A DNA stretch of 64,000 nt, taken from assembly GCA_018287875.1 (NCBI GenBank), contig JAGVVL010000002.1:1612001-1676000 (forward strand), read 5' to 3'. Position numbers and translations under genes: made by a program. Below, piece by piece: positions 44,501 to 55,250 of the stretch. Position 1 is the first letter of the stretch, and every line of letters starts with the position of its first letter. Origin of the DNA: Nigrospora sphaerica. Lineage: Eukaryota > Ascomycota > Sordariomycetes > Amphisphaeriales > Apiosporaceae. The notes below the pieces were generated by a model, which saw only the letters and a list, made by a program, of their open reading frames with translations, did not search any database and had not been told where the DNA came from.

Positions 44501-46261
44501 ATGGCGTCGCCCGTGGCTTCTGCCGCCCTCAAGTCGCGCGTCATGCGCCCCTCCATGCTCAACAAGCTGTGCCACCCCAAGGACCTCCTGCCCCATTTCC
44601 CCAATGGCGCCTACATCGGCTGGTCGGGCTTCACCGGCGTTGGCTATCCCAAGTATGCACCGCCCCGCCAAAGAAACCTTTAGCCAGCACGCATAGAGAG
44701 TGCTGACCGACCCCGACAGGAAAATGCCCACCTTCCTGGCCGACCACGTCGAGCAAAACAACCTGCAGGGTAAGCTGCGGTACTCGCTCTTCGTCGGCGC
44801 CTCGTCGGGCGCCGAGACGGAGAACCGCTGGGCCAGCCTGGACATGATCCAGCGCCGGAGTCCTCACCAGGTCGGCAAGGCCATCTCCAAGGGCATCAAC
44901 GATGGCTCCATCAACTTCTTCGACAAGCATCTCTCCATGTTCCCCAGCGACCTGGTCTATGTTCGTCGTCCCCCCCCCCCCCCCACCGGGACCAAGGCTG
45001 ACCCCCAGTCCAGGGCTTCTACACCAAGGACCGGCCCAATAACTCGTTGGACGTGGCCGTGGTCGAGGCCAGTTGTATCAAGCCGGATGGCAGCATCGTG
45101 CCCGGCGCGTCCGTCGGCGCCACCCCCGAGCTCATCCAAATGGCCGATAAGGTAAACCTGACGGCCCCGTTGACCCCTGACGCGTGCGCCTCGTGGCTGA
45201 CGGGCTCCTAGATCATTATCGAGGTCAACACGTCGATTCCCAACTTTGATGGTCTGCACGACATTACCATGACGGACCTGCCGCCGCGCCGGAAGCCATA
45301 CCTCGTCATGGAGGTTGAGGACCGCATCGGCTCCACGTCGATCCCCATTGACACGGAGAAGGTGGTGGGCATCATCGAGTCGGACTACCAGGACCAGACG
45401 GCGCCCAACACGGCCCCTGACGCCACATCCAAGGCCATCGCCGGCCACCTGATCGAGTTCCTCGAGCACGAGGTCAGCCGCGGCCGCCTGCCCAAGACGC
45501 TGCTGCCCATTCAGTCGGGCATCGGCAACATCGCCAACGCCGTCATCGGCGGCCTGAGCGAGGTCAACTTTTGGAACCTTAAGGTGTGGACCGAGGTGAT
45601 CCAGGACACCTTCCTGGACCTCTTTGACTCGGGCCGCCTCGACTTCGCCACGGCCACGTCGATCCGCTTCTCGCCCGACGGTTTCAAGCGCTTCTACGAC
45701 GGCTGGGAGCAGTACCACAACAAGCTGCTGCTGCGGTCGCAGGCCGTGTCCAACTCGCCCGAGATCATCCGCCGGCTGGGCTGCATCGGCATGAACACGC
45801 CCGTCGAGGTGGACATTTACGCCCACGCCAACAGTACCTGCGTCATGGGTAGCCGCATGCTCAACGGCCTGGGCGGCTCGGCCGACTTCCTGCGCTCGTC
45901 CAAGTACAGCATCATGCACACGCCCTCGACCCGACCCTCCAAGACGGACCCGCTGGGCGTCAGCTGCATCGTGCCCATGTGCACGCACGTGGACCAGACG
46001 GAGCACGACCTCGACGTCATTGTGACGGAGACGGGCCTCGCCGACGTCCGCGGCCTCTCGCCCAAGGAGCGCGCTCGCGTCATCATCAACAAGTGTGCCC
46101 ACGAGGAGTACCGCCCCATCCTCAACGGCTACCTAGACAAGGCCGAGTTCGAGTGTCTCCGCAAGGGCATGGGCCACGAGCCCCACTTGCTCTTCAACGC
46201 GTTCGACATGCACAAGGCCCTGCAGGACGAGGGCAGCATGCGCAAGATCAAGGCATGGTAA
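44501..46261 (+). CDS. ach1: Acetyl-CoA hydrolase / succinyl-CoA:acetate CoA-transferase (Ach1)
   Basis: Four exons, 44501-44652, 44720-44960, 45014-45151 and 45212-46261, 526 residues, the normal family length. Ach1 moves CoA between succinyl-CoA or propionyl-CoA and acetate in mitochondria; in fungi it supports growth on acetate and detoxifies propionyl-CoA. The motifs include [14 protein letters not shown] (about 38-51), [19 protein letters not shown], the CoA-binding loop [17 protein letters not shown] (about 276-292), the likely catalytic glutamate E305 in [10 protein letters not shown], and [14 protein letters not shown] near 405-418. The N-terminus ([19 protein letters not shown]) is basic without acids, as in a mitochondrial presequence. 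Intron 2 uses donor GTTCGT and contains a run of 14 C. Confidence 0.96.
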
Positions 46262-46712
46262 ATCCTACGTCGCCGAGAAAGGAGGTTCGGCTGGCCTGGT
46301 AGATCTGCTCTCCTTCCTTTTATTCTCTTAGGGAAGATGCAGTAGCACAGGTCGTTGCTGTCCATTGTATATAGTATCATGTTGCGTAGTATCAGTGGGC
46401 TTTGGGGTACAGGCGCTATGGGGGAATTCTGAACATGGGAAGCCAGGGAGGACTACATTATCTGCGGTGCAATCGATCACAATTCACAAGCTACAAGAAT
46501 CGATGACGGAAGGGGGGTGTTTTGTTTTTTTTTTTAGTTAGCGGGTAATGAACTCAACGAGACGCTGAGTGATGACGTGAACGCGATGAAACTCGTGCGT
46601 CTCTCCCGCTGTGAACGTGGAGGCCTGATTACTGAATGCTATAACACGACCTCGTCCATGTGATTCTGTGTTCCATGGCGCACTCTCAGCCTCGCCATGG
46701 CTCGGCCCCACA
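46262..46712. other. Convergent intergenic region
   Basis: 451 bases between ach1 and the DUF1992 gene. Contains T-rich tracts near 46530. Nothing else seen. Confidence 0.6.
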
Positions 46713-48581
46713 TCAGCCCGTCTTCCCCCCCCCGAACAGATCGCGCCACATCTCGCGGAAGCCGTAGTGCGGGGCGCGCGAGTCGTAGACGCGGGCGCCG
46801 TCGCGCTCGGCGCCGAAGCGGTCGAGGATGCCAGGCCGGCGGGCGGTGGCGGGGCCGCCGAACGGGGAAGGGCGGGCGGCGGGGGCGGCGGCGCGGTCGT
46901 GGATGGCGGCGGCGATCTGCGGGGCGACGTCGGCGTAGCAGCGGGCGAGCTCGCGCTCGAGGCTGAAGTAGGGCTTCTTGGCCAGCTCGGGCGCCATGAG
47001 GTTGTAGGACCGCGTCAGCGTGTTGAGGTGCGCCACGGCGGCCTCCATGTAGGCCCGCTCCGCCGCCAGCCAGTCGGCGTCGCGGAAGGGCCGCGGCAGG
47101 ACGGTCGCGTCTTCGGCCTCTTCCTGCGACGGCGGTGGGGCCCCGGGCGGCCCGGCGGCGTCGCTGCCGCGACTTTTCGTTGTCGTTGCCGTCGTGCTCG
47201 TGGTCGTCGTTGTGGTCATCGCCTCGGCTTCCGCCTCCTCCTCGGCCGCCCACTCGGACAGAACGCGGCACTCGGCCTCGGCCAGGCCGCCGACGGCATC
47301 ATCCGCGGGCGTTGTCGTCGTTGTCGTCGCCGGGGTCTGGGGGTTGAGCAGGGCCTCGGCGCGGGCGAGGCGGCGGGCCCGGCGCAGCTGGTGGTCGAGG
47401 GAGCCGCCCTCGGCGGCGATCATGCGGGCGACGTGGCGGCGCCAGTCGGAGCGGAGGCGGGTGCGGAAGACGCGGGCGGCCTTGAGCAGCTCCTGCTGCT
47501 TCTCGATCCAGGGGGGCACGAGGTCCTGGCGCTGGATCATCTTGTTCATGATGTACTCTGTCGTGTCGACGAAGGGGTTGTCGGCGCGGGCGTCGCGCTG
47601 CGCCGCCGCGGCGCCGCGCGCGATGTCGCGGAACTGGCCGCGCGCCATGGCGTCCTCGATGCGCTCGTTGGCGAGCGACGCCAGCCCTGTCAGCGTCGCC
47701 GGCATCGTGCGCCCCGCCGGCCCGAAGCGCTCCTGCATCTCGCGCCGGAACGCCGCGCGCTCCTCTTCGCTGCGGCCGCGGCCGCCCGGCGCCGGCGCCG
47801 CTCCCGCGGCCGTCCCCGTCCGCCCGTCGGCGTACGCGCCCGCCTTCTCGCGCGCGGCCGCCGCCCGCGCCCCGGCGCTTGCGCGCGGCGCCGGCGCCAG
47901 CCGGAGGTCGATGGGCTGCAGGTCCGGCAGGCGCGGCTTGCCACCGCCGCCGCCGCCGCCGACGGGCCGCAGCGGCCGGTGCGCGTCCTGCAGCATGCGC
48001 CGCACCGCGTCCGCCGTCGGCTCCTCGCCCGTCCACGCGGGGCCCGAGGCCGCCGGCGGGACCCGCGCGCCGGCGCCGCCCGCCAGGCCGGCCTCGGCGA
48101 AGGCCGCGGCGTGCTCGGACCGGAACTGGGCGTCCTGAACCTTGGCCAGCAGCCGCGCCTTGAGCTCCTCCGAGAAGCCGGCGTCCTCGACGGCGCGGCG
48201 GCCCGCCCGTCCGCCCGTCAGGAGCGCGTCCTCGGTCGCCTCGGCCAGGCGCCGCGACATGGCGCCCAGGGCCGGGGACGGCGCGCCGCGGGGCCTCCGC
48301 TCGCCGTCATCTTCTTCTTCTTCTTCTTTCTGTTCCTCTTTTCTTCTTTTGGCGGACGCGGGGTCGGCGTCGGCGTGGTCGGGATCGCGGGCCGGCGTGG
48401 TCGGGGCCGCGCCCGTCGTGGGTTTCGAAGCGTAGGGCCGGGTTGGTTGTCCGCGGGGGCGAGTTCGCCCAGGGACGACGGCCGCATGGGCAAGGAATGC
48501 GCCCCGCCGCGGCGGCCGGGGCACGGCGGCGGCGGCGAAGCGAGCGCCTACCCGAGAAGAGTGGAGGGGCGCGGATGCCAT
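46713..48581 (-). CDS. DUF1992 (DnaJ homologue subfamily C member 28) domain protein
   Basis: Single exon, 622 residues, from the ATG at 48581; the open frame extends upstream but without an ATG. The N-terminus (ASAPLHSSRVGARFAAAAVP) is Arg/Ala/Ser-rich and likely a mitochondrial presequence. A conserved block at about 127-200 reads FSEELKARLLAKVQDAQF, then PAWTGEEPTADAVRRMLQDAH. The DUF1992 core at about 317-400 is ERIEDAMARGQFRDIARG, NPFVDTTEYIMNKMIQRQ, LVPPWIEKQQEL and FRTRLRSDWRRHVARM. There is no J-domain, as in fungal members of this family. Residues 400-622 are Ala/Thr-rich with poly-Thr tracts before a final helical part. The family is linked to mitochondria and Golgi tethering in other eukaryotes; its role here is unknown. 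Confidence 0.88.
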   Translation of the reverse strand: MASAPLHSSRVGARFAAAAVPRPPRRGAFLAHAAVVPGRTRPRGQPTRPYASKPTTGAAPTTPARDPDHADADPASAKRRKEEQKEEEEEDDGERRPRGAPSPALGAMSRRLAEATEDALLTGGRAGRRAVEDAGFSEELKARLLAKVQDAQFRSEHAAAFAEAGLAGGAGARVPPAASGPAWTGEEPTADAVRRMLQDAHRPLRPVGGGGGGGKPRLPDLQPIDLRLAPAPRASAGARAAAAREKAGAYADGRTGTAAGAAPAPGGRGRSEEERAAFRREMQERFGPAGRTMPATLTGLASLANERIEDAMARGQFRDIARGAAAAQRDARADNPFVDTTEYIMNKMIQRQDLVPPWIEKQQELLKAARVFRTRLRSDWRRHVARMIAAEGGSLDHQLRRARRLARAEALLNPQTPATTTTTTPADDAVGGLAEAECRVLSEWAAEEEAEAEAMTTTTTTSTTATTTKSRGSDAAGPPGAPPPSQEEAEDATVLPRPFRDADWLAAERAYMEAAVAHLNTLTRSYNLMAPELAKKPYFSLERELARCYADVAPQIAAAIHDRAAAPAARPSPFGGPATARRPGILDRFGAERDGARVYDSRAPHYGFREMWRDLFGGGKTG

Positions 48582-49584
48582 TCTGTTTTGCGCTCTCAGG
48601 TGGTTTCCAGGCCTGGGTATAGCATCTTCGCGGAACCAAAGGGGGAGGCCCGAACTAGACGCAATGGCAGACGGTAGGACAGATGTGCTTGTGTGGCGAG
48701 GGGGGAGGAAATGAACGTTGGCGGGCGGAGTTAAGCTTCGATGACGAAGGTGTTTGGCTTCCGAACTGGCGCGCCGCGCGTTGGCCAACGAACAATTGCC
48801 GAGATTGGCCCGACTCGCTTTACCTCACCACCTAACGACCAGCGACTTGGGCCTGCGTTCTGGAATCAGGGTATCAACTGCAATTATTTAGCTCGCAGCC
48901 TCTTCTGCCGGCTTTCAGTCAATGTTGTACCGAACCGCATATGATTCGATATTCAGCTGAGGTACCTTACTAGGAGGTACGTAGGAGGGTGCCGTAGCTG
49001 TACACAGTCGTCGCCACCAGCCTCTCGCCATGCGGACCACCCGACCTGATTCAGCCACGTCGCCAGCTGAAAGCAGCGAGAAGAAGAAATACGGGATAGG
49101 TTCATTGTAGATATTAGTTGTTCATATTTTCCATGTCTATGTATGGCTATAAGCCGTCCGTTTGGGTATGAATTGCTGATAAAAGCATCGCTTGTGTACG
49201 TACATGTGTTTCCCATAACACCCCGATGGCATAACTTTTAACGGGAGTGCTGTCAAAGACCCTCCCTGACGCACCTCTCAGGTCAGCGACCTAGGAACGC
49301 CTGGTGTAGAGTATTCACAAGGGATCGCTCTGCGCCACCGCACAGATGCTGGCCAGAATTCCCAAGTGCGCTTCGCGGCCGTCCGCCATTCCGTTACCAT
49401 GCAGAATAGATTGGGTGACCCAAGTACAGCACGTCGTCTTGTAGGACCTTAACAGTGCGCGCGTGCCACTAAGGGTTCCTTCCCCGCCTCACTTTGCTGT
49501 CTTTTCGGCACTCGCCATCGCTGTAGGGGCGAGAGCAAGACCGGGGGCTCTCTATTGACGACAGAAGAGTTCATTCGCGCTGCC
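48582..49584. other. Intergenic region
   Basis: About 1 kb between two minus-strand genes; it should hold the DUF1992 gene's promoter and the 3' end of the esterase gene. Lower GC than the genes. No other feature. Confidence 0.6.
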
Positions 49585-51129
49585 TCAACCCGTAAAGTGC
49601 TGCTCCACATCCCGGGTCGTCAGGTCGGGCATCCGATCCTGCGTCTTCTTGAGCCACGGTGTGTTTTGGGAAATGTGTTTGATGTAGCGTATCCGGGCCA
49701 GCTTGCCAATGGCGTTGATGGCCCGCGAGTTCACCGTAAATTCGTTCCAGAACAAGTGTTCGTGGGGCGTTTCGCAAACCGACGTGTTGGGGCCCAAACC
49801 CGGGGGCTTCTGGGGCGCTGAGTCGTTCTTGGGAGACCAGGCCGACACGCAGGGATCCTGCACGTTCTGGAAACCAACTTCGGTCGGCAGGGTTCCCAGT
49901 CCCTTGCTATCTTGGACCTGGAGGTTTCGCAGCTGGCGGTCGACGATGACCCAGCGCAAGTACTTGGGCGCGTCGACGTTGATGGCCTCGCGCCTCGCCA
50001 ACTTCAAGGGTTTCGCTTTCTTTCCCGCGCCCGAGGCGTCGGCATCCACGTCGGCTGTGCCCTGGCGAACGGGCGGATGGAAGGCAATCCAATCACTGAT
50101 GGCGACATCAATCATCTTGTCCCACTTCTCCGTGAGCCACGCGGCGTTGCGCATTTCTTCGGCCCGGGAATAGGGCATCGGTGGGTGGAAGCGCGCCGTG
50201 GCGAACCCCGGGGTGAGCGAGGGGTCGAACACGCGGGGAATCATGATCCGGAACGACTCTATCTGGGGTTCCGTAGCCTCGGCGTCCCGCTTAGAGTCTG
50301 AAAATGCTACCGACTGGGGCGATCGGGCCTTCTGGCAGAGCATCTCGATTTGCGAAAACAGGTAGTTGACCTGCTGCTCCATCATTTCGTGCGCCAGCTT
50401 GCGGGGCATAGAAGACAGCTTCCAAATGTCCCAGAAGCCAAAGTCGAAAACCCAGAGTGTCTCTCTGAATGGCGCATTCGGCCGCGGGCTGGCGAGGAAA
50501 GCGCTCATTTGCTGCTGCAGGTCGGGCAGTTCTGCGGGAACCGGGTGGTGATCCAGCAGCCAGCGGTAGCCTTCGCCGTTGCCCAGTTCGTAGACCGGGT
50601 GGTAAATGGTGCGATTCAGGGCCACGTCGTACAGCGCGTTCGAAACCAGCGAGCCCCCATTTTCGCCCATCGGCGGCATATACGAAAGGTGGGAACTGCA
50701 GCCGAGCTGACGAGGCGGTTAGTAATATCCCGCGCCATACTGTTCGAAGCAACCAACCTCTTTGCATAGCACCTCGGTCCACGAGCTGTTTTGGTGGCTC
50801 CCCTTCCCTGCCGCTTTCCCGAAGGTCGCGACGTCGCCCCCACCGAACACAACTACCCTCATACCGCCGTCTCCTGATTTGTGCTCATAGCCGGCGCCTG
50901 GTCTCCATGACAGTATGCGGGAGCCCGAACCGTAGCCATGATCGGAAAGCCGGTTTGAGGCGAGATGGATCAGAGTCAAGAGCGCTACAACGCCGATGGC
51001 GACGTAGGGCAGCAGCCGAAGACCTCTGCGCCCCGCTTTGGCTGTGAAAAACGAAACCAAGGCCTTCAAGCCCACAGTATCGAGGAAATCAGCATGGTCT
51101 TCGGCGAAGAGGCCACCTTTGGAAAGCAT
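49585..51129 (-). CDS. Membrane-anchored SGNH/GDSL-like protein
   Basis: Two exons, 51129-50758 and 50706-49585, 497 residues. The 51-nt intron has a perfect TACTAAC branch site, and its removal restores VLCKELGCSSHLSYMPP. A hydrophobic segment at about 38-57 (RLLPYVAIGVVALLTLIHLA), preceded by basic residues, makes it a likely type II membrane protein with a lumenal or extracellular body. MRVVVFGGGDVATFG at about 90-104 is placed like block I of SGNH hydrolases, but GGGDV replaces the GDS nucleophile motif. ENGGSLVSNALYDVAL and FRETLWVFDFGFWDIWKL (about 210-228) resemble blocks II and III. The C-terminal part carries MPPRVFDPSLTPGFATAR-type sequence and FWNEFTVNSRAINAIGKLA. Without the serine in its usual place, hydrolase activity is uncertain. 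Confidence 0.82.
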
Positions 51130-53890
51130 GCTGCAATCGCGCGATGCGTCGGGCGGTTTAGCTCATAAGGTGGCGGCACGATTCCTTGCGGTAACCTCGG
51201 GCCAAACCAGTCGGGACAAGAATCTAGCGAGATGGTACCGGAATTCGTGCTGTCGAGTGCTGTGTCACGGATTTGCAATGGTACAACTCGGTGCGGCTCC
51301 AAAGGTGGTTCCGAGTCGAGCGGCCGCCGTACTCCGCAACACCAGGGGGCCGTGCCGTACCGGGGGGCGGCGTTCTGGCTGTCAGGGCACCCAAAGACGC
51401 GGAAAAAAGAGGTGGCAGGCAAGGTGGGCGTCAGGGGGCGCGAAGAGAGCGCGAGGTTGGAGAAACCGATTATCAGCACAGACGACGACGACGAAACGAG
51501 ATGATATCTGAATACCCGAGCAGAGCGGATCACCAAGTCGTGACAAACGCAAGGCGTAGACTGTTCTTGACTGTTGACGGGGGGAGAGGGAGAGTTTGCG
51601 CAAGGCAACAGAAACAGAGTAAGGGGGCACGCGACCTAGCAGAAGGACTTAATGCCGGTACTGACGGAAGACAAGGAGAGATAGCCCGGACGTTTCAAGT
51701 GGGTACGACGGGGAAACGCATCCGCGCATCCATCCAAGGGCTGGGCAGGCAACAGAAGGATTGGATTCACTGCCCGGCTGCTCGGTATCAGGGATGCAGC
51801 GCAGGGAGGAGACGTTGGTGCCCATTCATAGCCAAGGCCAACGGATAAGCGGCAGGGCGCAACGGGGCGCCTCATGTTGGTGGTGGCAGGACGCGCGCCT
51901 CTCTGTCGGTTTCGTTTGGCGGCCATCTACGGTGTCCATTCAGGCTTGGTTCGGATAGACAGCGGGCGCTCGCAAGGTTCGAGCAGCGGATGAGAGAGAG
52001 TGCGCTCGGACGGGCAGGCCGTCTATTTGCCTTGGGGCGCAGGACGGACCGACGCATCAAGCGTCGTCAGCTTGTGGGGAGATGGAAAGGCTGCCCCCCA
52101 TCGCGCTGCGCCGCCGCGGCTCTGCTCCGAAGCAGCCCCAGTTGCAGTCTTGCTGTTGCTGCACGCCAGGCCTGCCAGGGGATGAAAGTTTCCCTTCCCC
52201 CGTACCCAGGTACGCCCAGGTTCAGGTCCAGGTCCAGGTCCAGGTCCAGGGTGCCTCCGCATTCCACCGGCAAGCAACTGCTGATATCGAGACAAAAATA
52301 TGGTGTCTGAGACGTCATTTCAACGTTCGGGAGTCCACCCAACAGATCAATCCTCCCACGCCCCGACGGTGACAGGGCTGCTGCACCAAGGCTGCGGGAA
52401 GAGAACGGATGACGCCATGCGTTGCGGGTAAACGGGGCTGGCGGTGAATTGCCACGCATTCACATTATTCCCACCAAGTCTCTCTCTCTCCCCCCTCCCT
52501 CCCTTTCACGTTGGCGCGCGTATCCGTCGTATGTCAAGGACCCAACTGGCATGAATCCATGAGGAGGACTGAGTGTTTGCGGAGCAGGGGATGGCGCGGT
52601 AATTCAGCGTGGCGTGCCGCCCCGTGTGAAACGGCTCGGCCTTTGTCCACTGACACGCCGCGTGTGACTGCCAAGCTGCCCATGCTTAATGAGGCACGAG
52701 ATCGGCCCCCTGGCGCCTTTCGTGCATCGCGAGGCTCCATCCCGCAGTAGAGCAGATTGGGTGATGAGCTGGGTGTCGTGGTCCAGATCGGGGCCCTGTT
52801 TGGAAGCTAGAGGCTGTGAAGTCGTCCTTTCTGGGGAGCGCGACCATCCGTCCAGCCGTTCATCCCACAAAACAATCCATGCAGACTTTCGGCAGGCGCG
52901 ATGGACGGCCTCCAGATTTCTCAAGATAGAAAGTGGAGCACAATCCAACTACCTAGACGGACCTCCCCCATCTATCGATTTCTTGCATCAAGCATGAATG
53001 CCGACTCCACGCTTCGTTCTCAATGGATATCAGTGTTCTGTCTCTGTCCAAGAGCCGCCTCGACAAAGCGGCGATTCTGCCATCGCGTTAGGTCGTCTTT
53101 GTCATGCGCGATTAGCGTTCCATGTGGCTACAGAGTTTCGCTCTTTCGAGGCGCCGCTCCTTGCCCAACGACCGCGCACGGCCAACGGCCTCCTGCCGCG
53201 CTGCGCAATCTTCCAGCCAACACACCTAGCCACATATGAGGACCCTTGGGCCGCGATGTGTGTACTTATATATGTATATGCGCGGTACGGTACGGCCGGC
53301 GGCATCGGGATGGCCCGCCTCGCATTGCCTGTGCGTTTCTCTGCTGGAGGCTTCTGGGTTTCGGCGCGAGGCGGAACATGGGGCGTTGTCCTCTGTTGGG
53401 CGAACAGATCACCGGCGGCGCTTGCTGGCTACTAATCGATCTCTGGTTTCGCGTCACAACGCGCGCGGCTCTCCCGTCGACATCGGTGGAGTAATGCGGG
53501 CATAAAGAGTCGCTTCTCCTTGCAATGCAAGGCGCGGTAAAGGCATTCGCGGGGTAGAGTGCCTATCTGCGGGAGCAAGACCAGCTTGCGGCTCCGAGCA
53601 TGGGTTGATATCGAACTTGGCATTGCTCCGCAGTCAGCCTCCTAAAGCGGTAGGTTGTTTCAAGGCATTTTGTTCCGAAGATGAACAAATCACAAAGGCT
53701 AGCAGTCTGCCATGGCTTGGAAACCGATCCCCAACAAGTAGAGCAAACGGCCCAATTGTTTACATATTCTCTACTTCCCGATTCCCAAAACATTTCCGCA
53801 GTCGCGTGACAGTTTCCAACCTGGGCAACTTATAGCAGACAGATAGCCCGCCCCCAGCGCAGCCCGTCACCCCCCCTTCCCCCTACTCCC
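51130..53890. other. Intergenic region, no gene seen
   Basis: About 2.8 kb between the 5' end of the esterase gene and the 3' end of the small membrane protein gene. Open frames are short, overlapping and low-complexity. Contains a CAGGTC minisatellite and CT-rich runs near 52480-52505. Confidence 0.5.
52223..52250. repeat. CAGGTC hexamer minisatellite
   Basis: Four perfect tandem CAGGTC units plus a partial CAGG. Degenerate CCCAGG units occur just before. Confidence 0.85.
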
Positions 53891-54379
53891 TCACGCCTCC
53901 AACCAGCTGCCGACCAAACCGCACAGGCCGAAGCCGATAAAGAGGGGCGCCTGGGGGAAGCCGGGGCCGCCGAACTCGGGGTCGAGGCCCATGGTGCCGG
54001 GGAAGAGGATGGCGACGAGGCCACAGAGCCAGTAGATGGAGGAGACGAAGGCCGCGGCGCCCATGAACTCGCGGCGCAGCCTGGGCGTCGCTGCCGGCCG
54101 CCAGCCGTAGAACAGCGTCGCGAGGCCCAGCACAACCGACAGGCTGATGGTCTGGGCGTTGTGAAACCTAAGGCCCCCCAAGAAGCGTGAGCAGGGCAAA
54201 TGGGGGGGCAGGAGGTCTCTTGCACTGTATACGGCGCGAAAACGAGGCCGAGCGGGCGGGACTCACTTGGCGTGTGGTGGCCAGCGCGGGTTCTTCTGAT
54301 GCGTGGGGCCCATATCGGCGATGATGGCGCCGAAGAGCAGGCCGATGGCGTCGACAGTGATGAGAAGCCTCCCGAGCAT
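53891..54379 (-). CDS. Small four-helix membrane protein, function unknown
   Basis: Two exons, 54379-54267 and 54167-53891, 129 residues. The splice (donor GTGAGT, acceptor CCTTAG) restores WPPHAKFHNAQTISLS. Four hydrophobic stretches are predicted: about 5-22 (LLITVDAIGLLFGAIIAD), 43-60 (ISLSVVLGLATLFYGW), 71-92 (FMGAAAFVSSIYWLCGLVAI) and 108-125 (LFIGFGLCGLVGSWL). The loop between helices 1 and 2 is rich in His, Pro and Lys (THQKNPRWPPHAKFHNAQ), as in small fungal integral membrane proteins whose role has not been assigned. I do not recognise a named family with certainty. Confidence 0.78.
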
Positions 54380-55250
54380 GATGCCTCCTATATTTCCTCG
54401 GCCCCAGCCCGCTCAGGGACCCGAGACTAGAACCCAAGCTTGGTGAAGTAGGTTTGCCCGTGAATTCGAGGCCGCCGGGCGCCCAAACCACCAGGATCCT
54501 CACGAGAGGGATCGGGAAAAAGGAAAGACGGCGATGCGGGGGCGTGGTGCAGCAGTCGTTTCCCTTTCGAGGGTTTGAGATACCTTGAAGGCGATCAAAC
54601 GGGCTGAGTGCGGCTTTCCCTCTCTGGATGGACGCGACGAAACGCGAGGAAAGGGCGAAAAGAGAGGTCAGCTCAGATCGACGGCTTTTTCTCTTTCTTC
54701 CTTCTTGTGCAACGGAACCACATTTGGTGAAACTCCGTCGGCTCCGATACGCCCCCCTTCCCGCGCGGCTGCGCCTTTTGGTAGCGTCCCGTGGGGGCGG
54801 GGTTTAGTGAGTGAGGGGGGTCGTTTTGGCGTAAGTGAGGGAGCGATGACGAGATCCTCGTCCCGTCCCCCGTTTCTTGTATGCTGCCGACTGGAAAACG
54901 CAAAAACCGCTACGGCGCCGGCCCGCGGCGCAGCTGAGGACCCGGATTCGAAGTCAGCAGTCGTTCTTGAAAAGCTACCCGACCGGGGCGCCCCTGTATC
55001 AACTGCCAGCGGACGGGCGGACGTTGGCGGATGGCGTAAGACACGGCTTTCCCTCCATCACCGTGCCTGTCTATCCTTCTTCTGGCTGGGTGGGCGAGCT
55101 AGGTACCGCAGGAGAAAGGAGGTCCGGGCAGATTCCAATAAAATGCTACAATTTACAGAGGCAGGTAACCTAAATAACACACTCACAAGGGAAGAAATAG
55201 GTTTCCACAATCCGACTCCCCGGTCTACCGGGCCGCCCCTGGCTCGCCCC
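54380..55250. other. Intergenic region
   Basis: 871 bases between two minus-strand genes. Holds the small membrane protein's promoter and the 3' region of the citrate synthase gene. No further feature. Confidence 0.6.

Noticed and set aside
44957..46102. 381-codon open frame on the minus strand opposite ach1
   Set aside because: The plus strand encodes an unmistakable Ach1; the minus frame has no family similarity.
46668..48677. 669-codon open frame on the plus strand opposite the DUF1992 gene
   Set aside because: Antisense shadow of a very GC-rich gene; the product is Arg/Gly/Ala low complexity.
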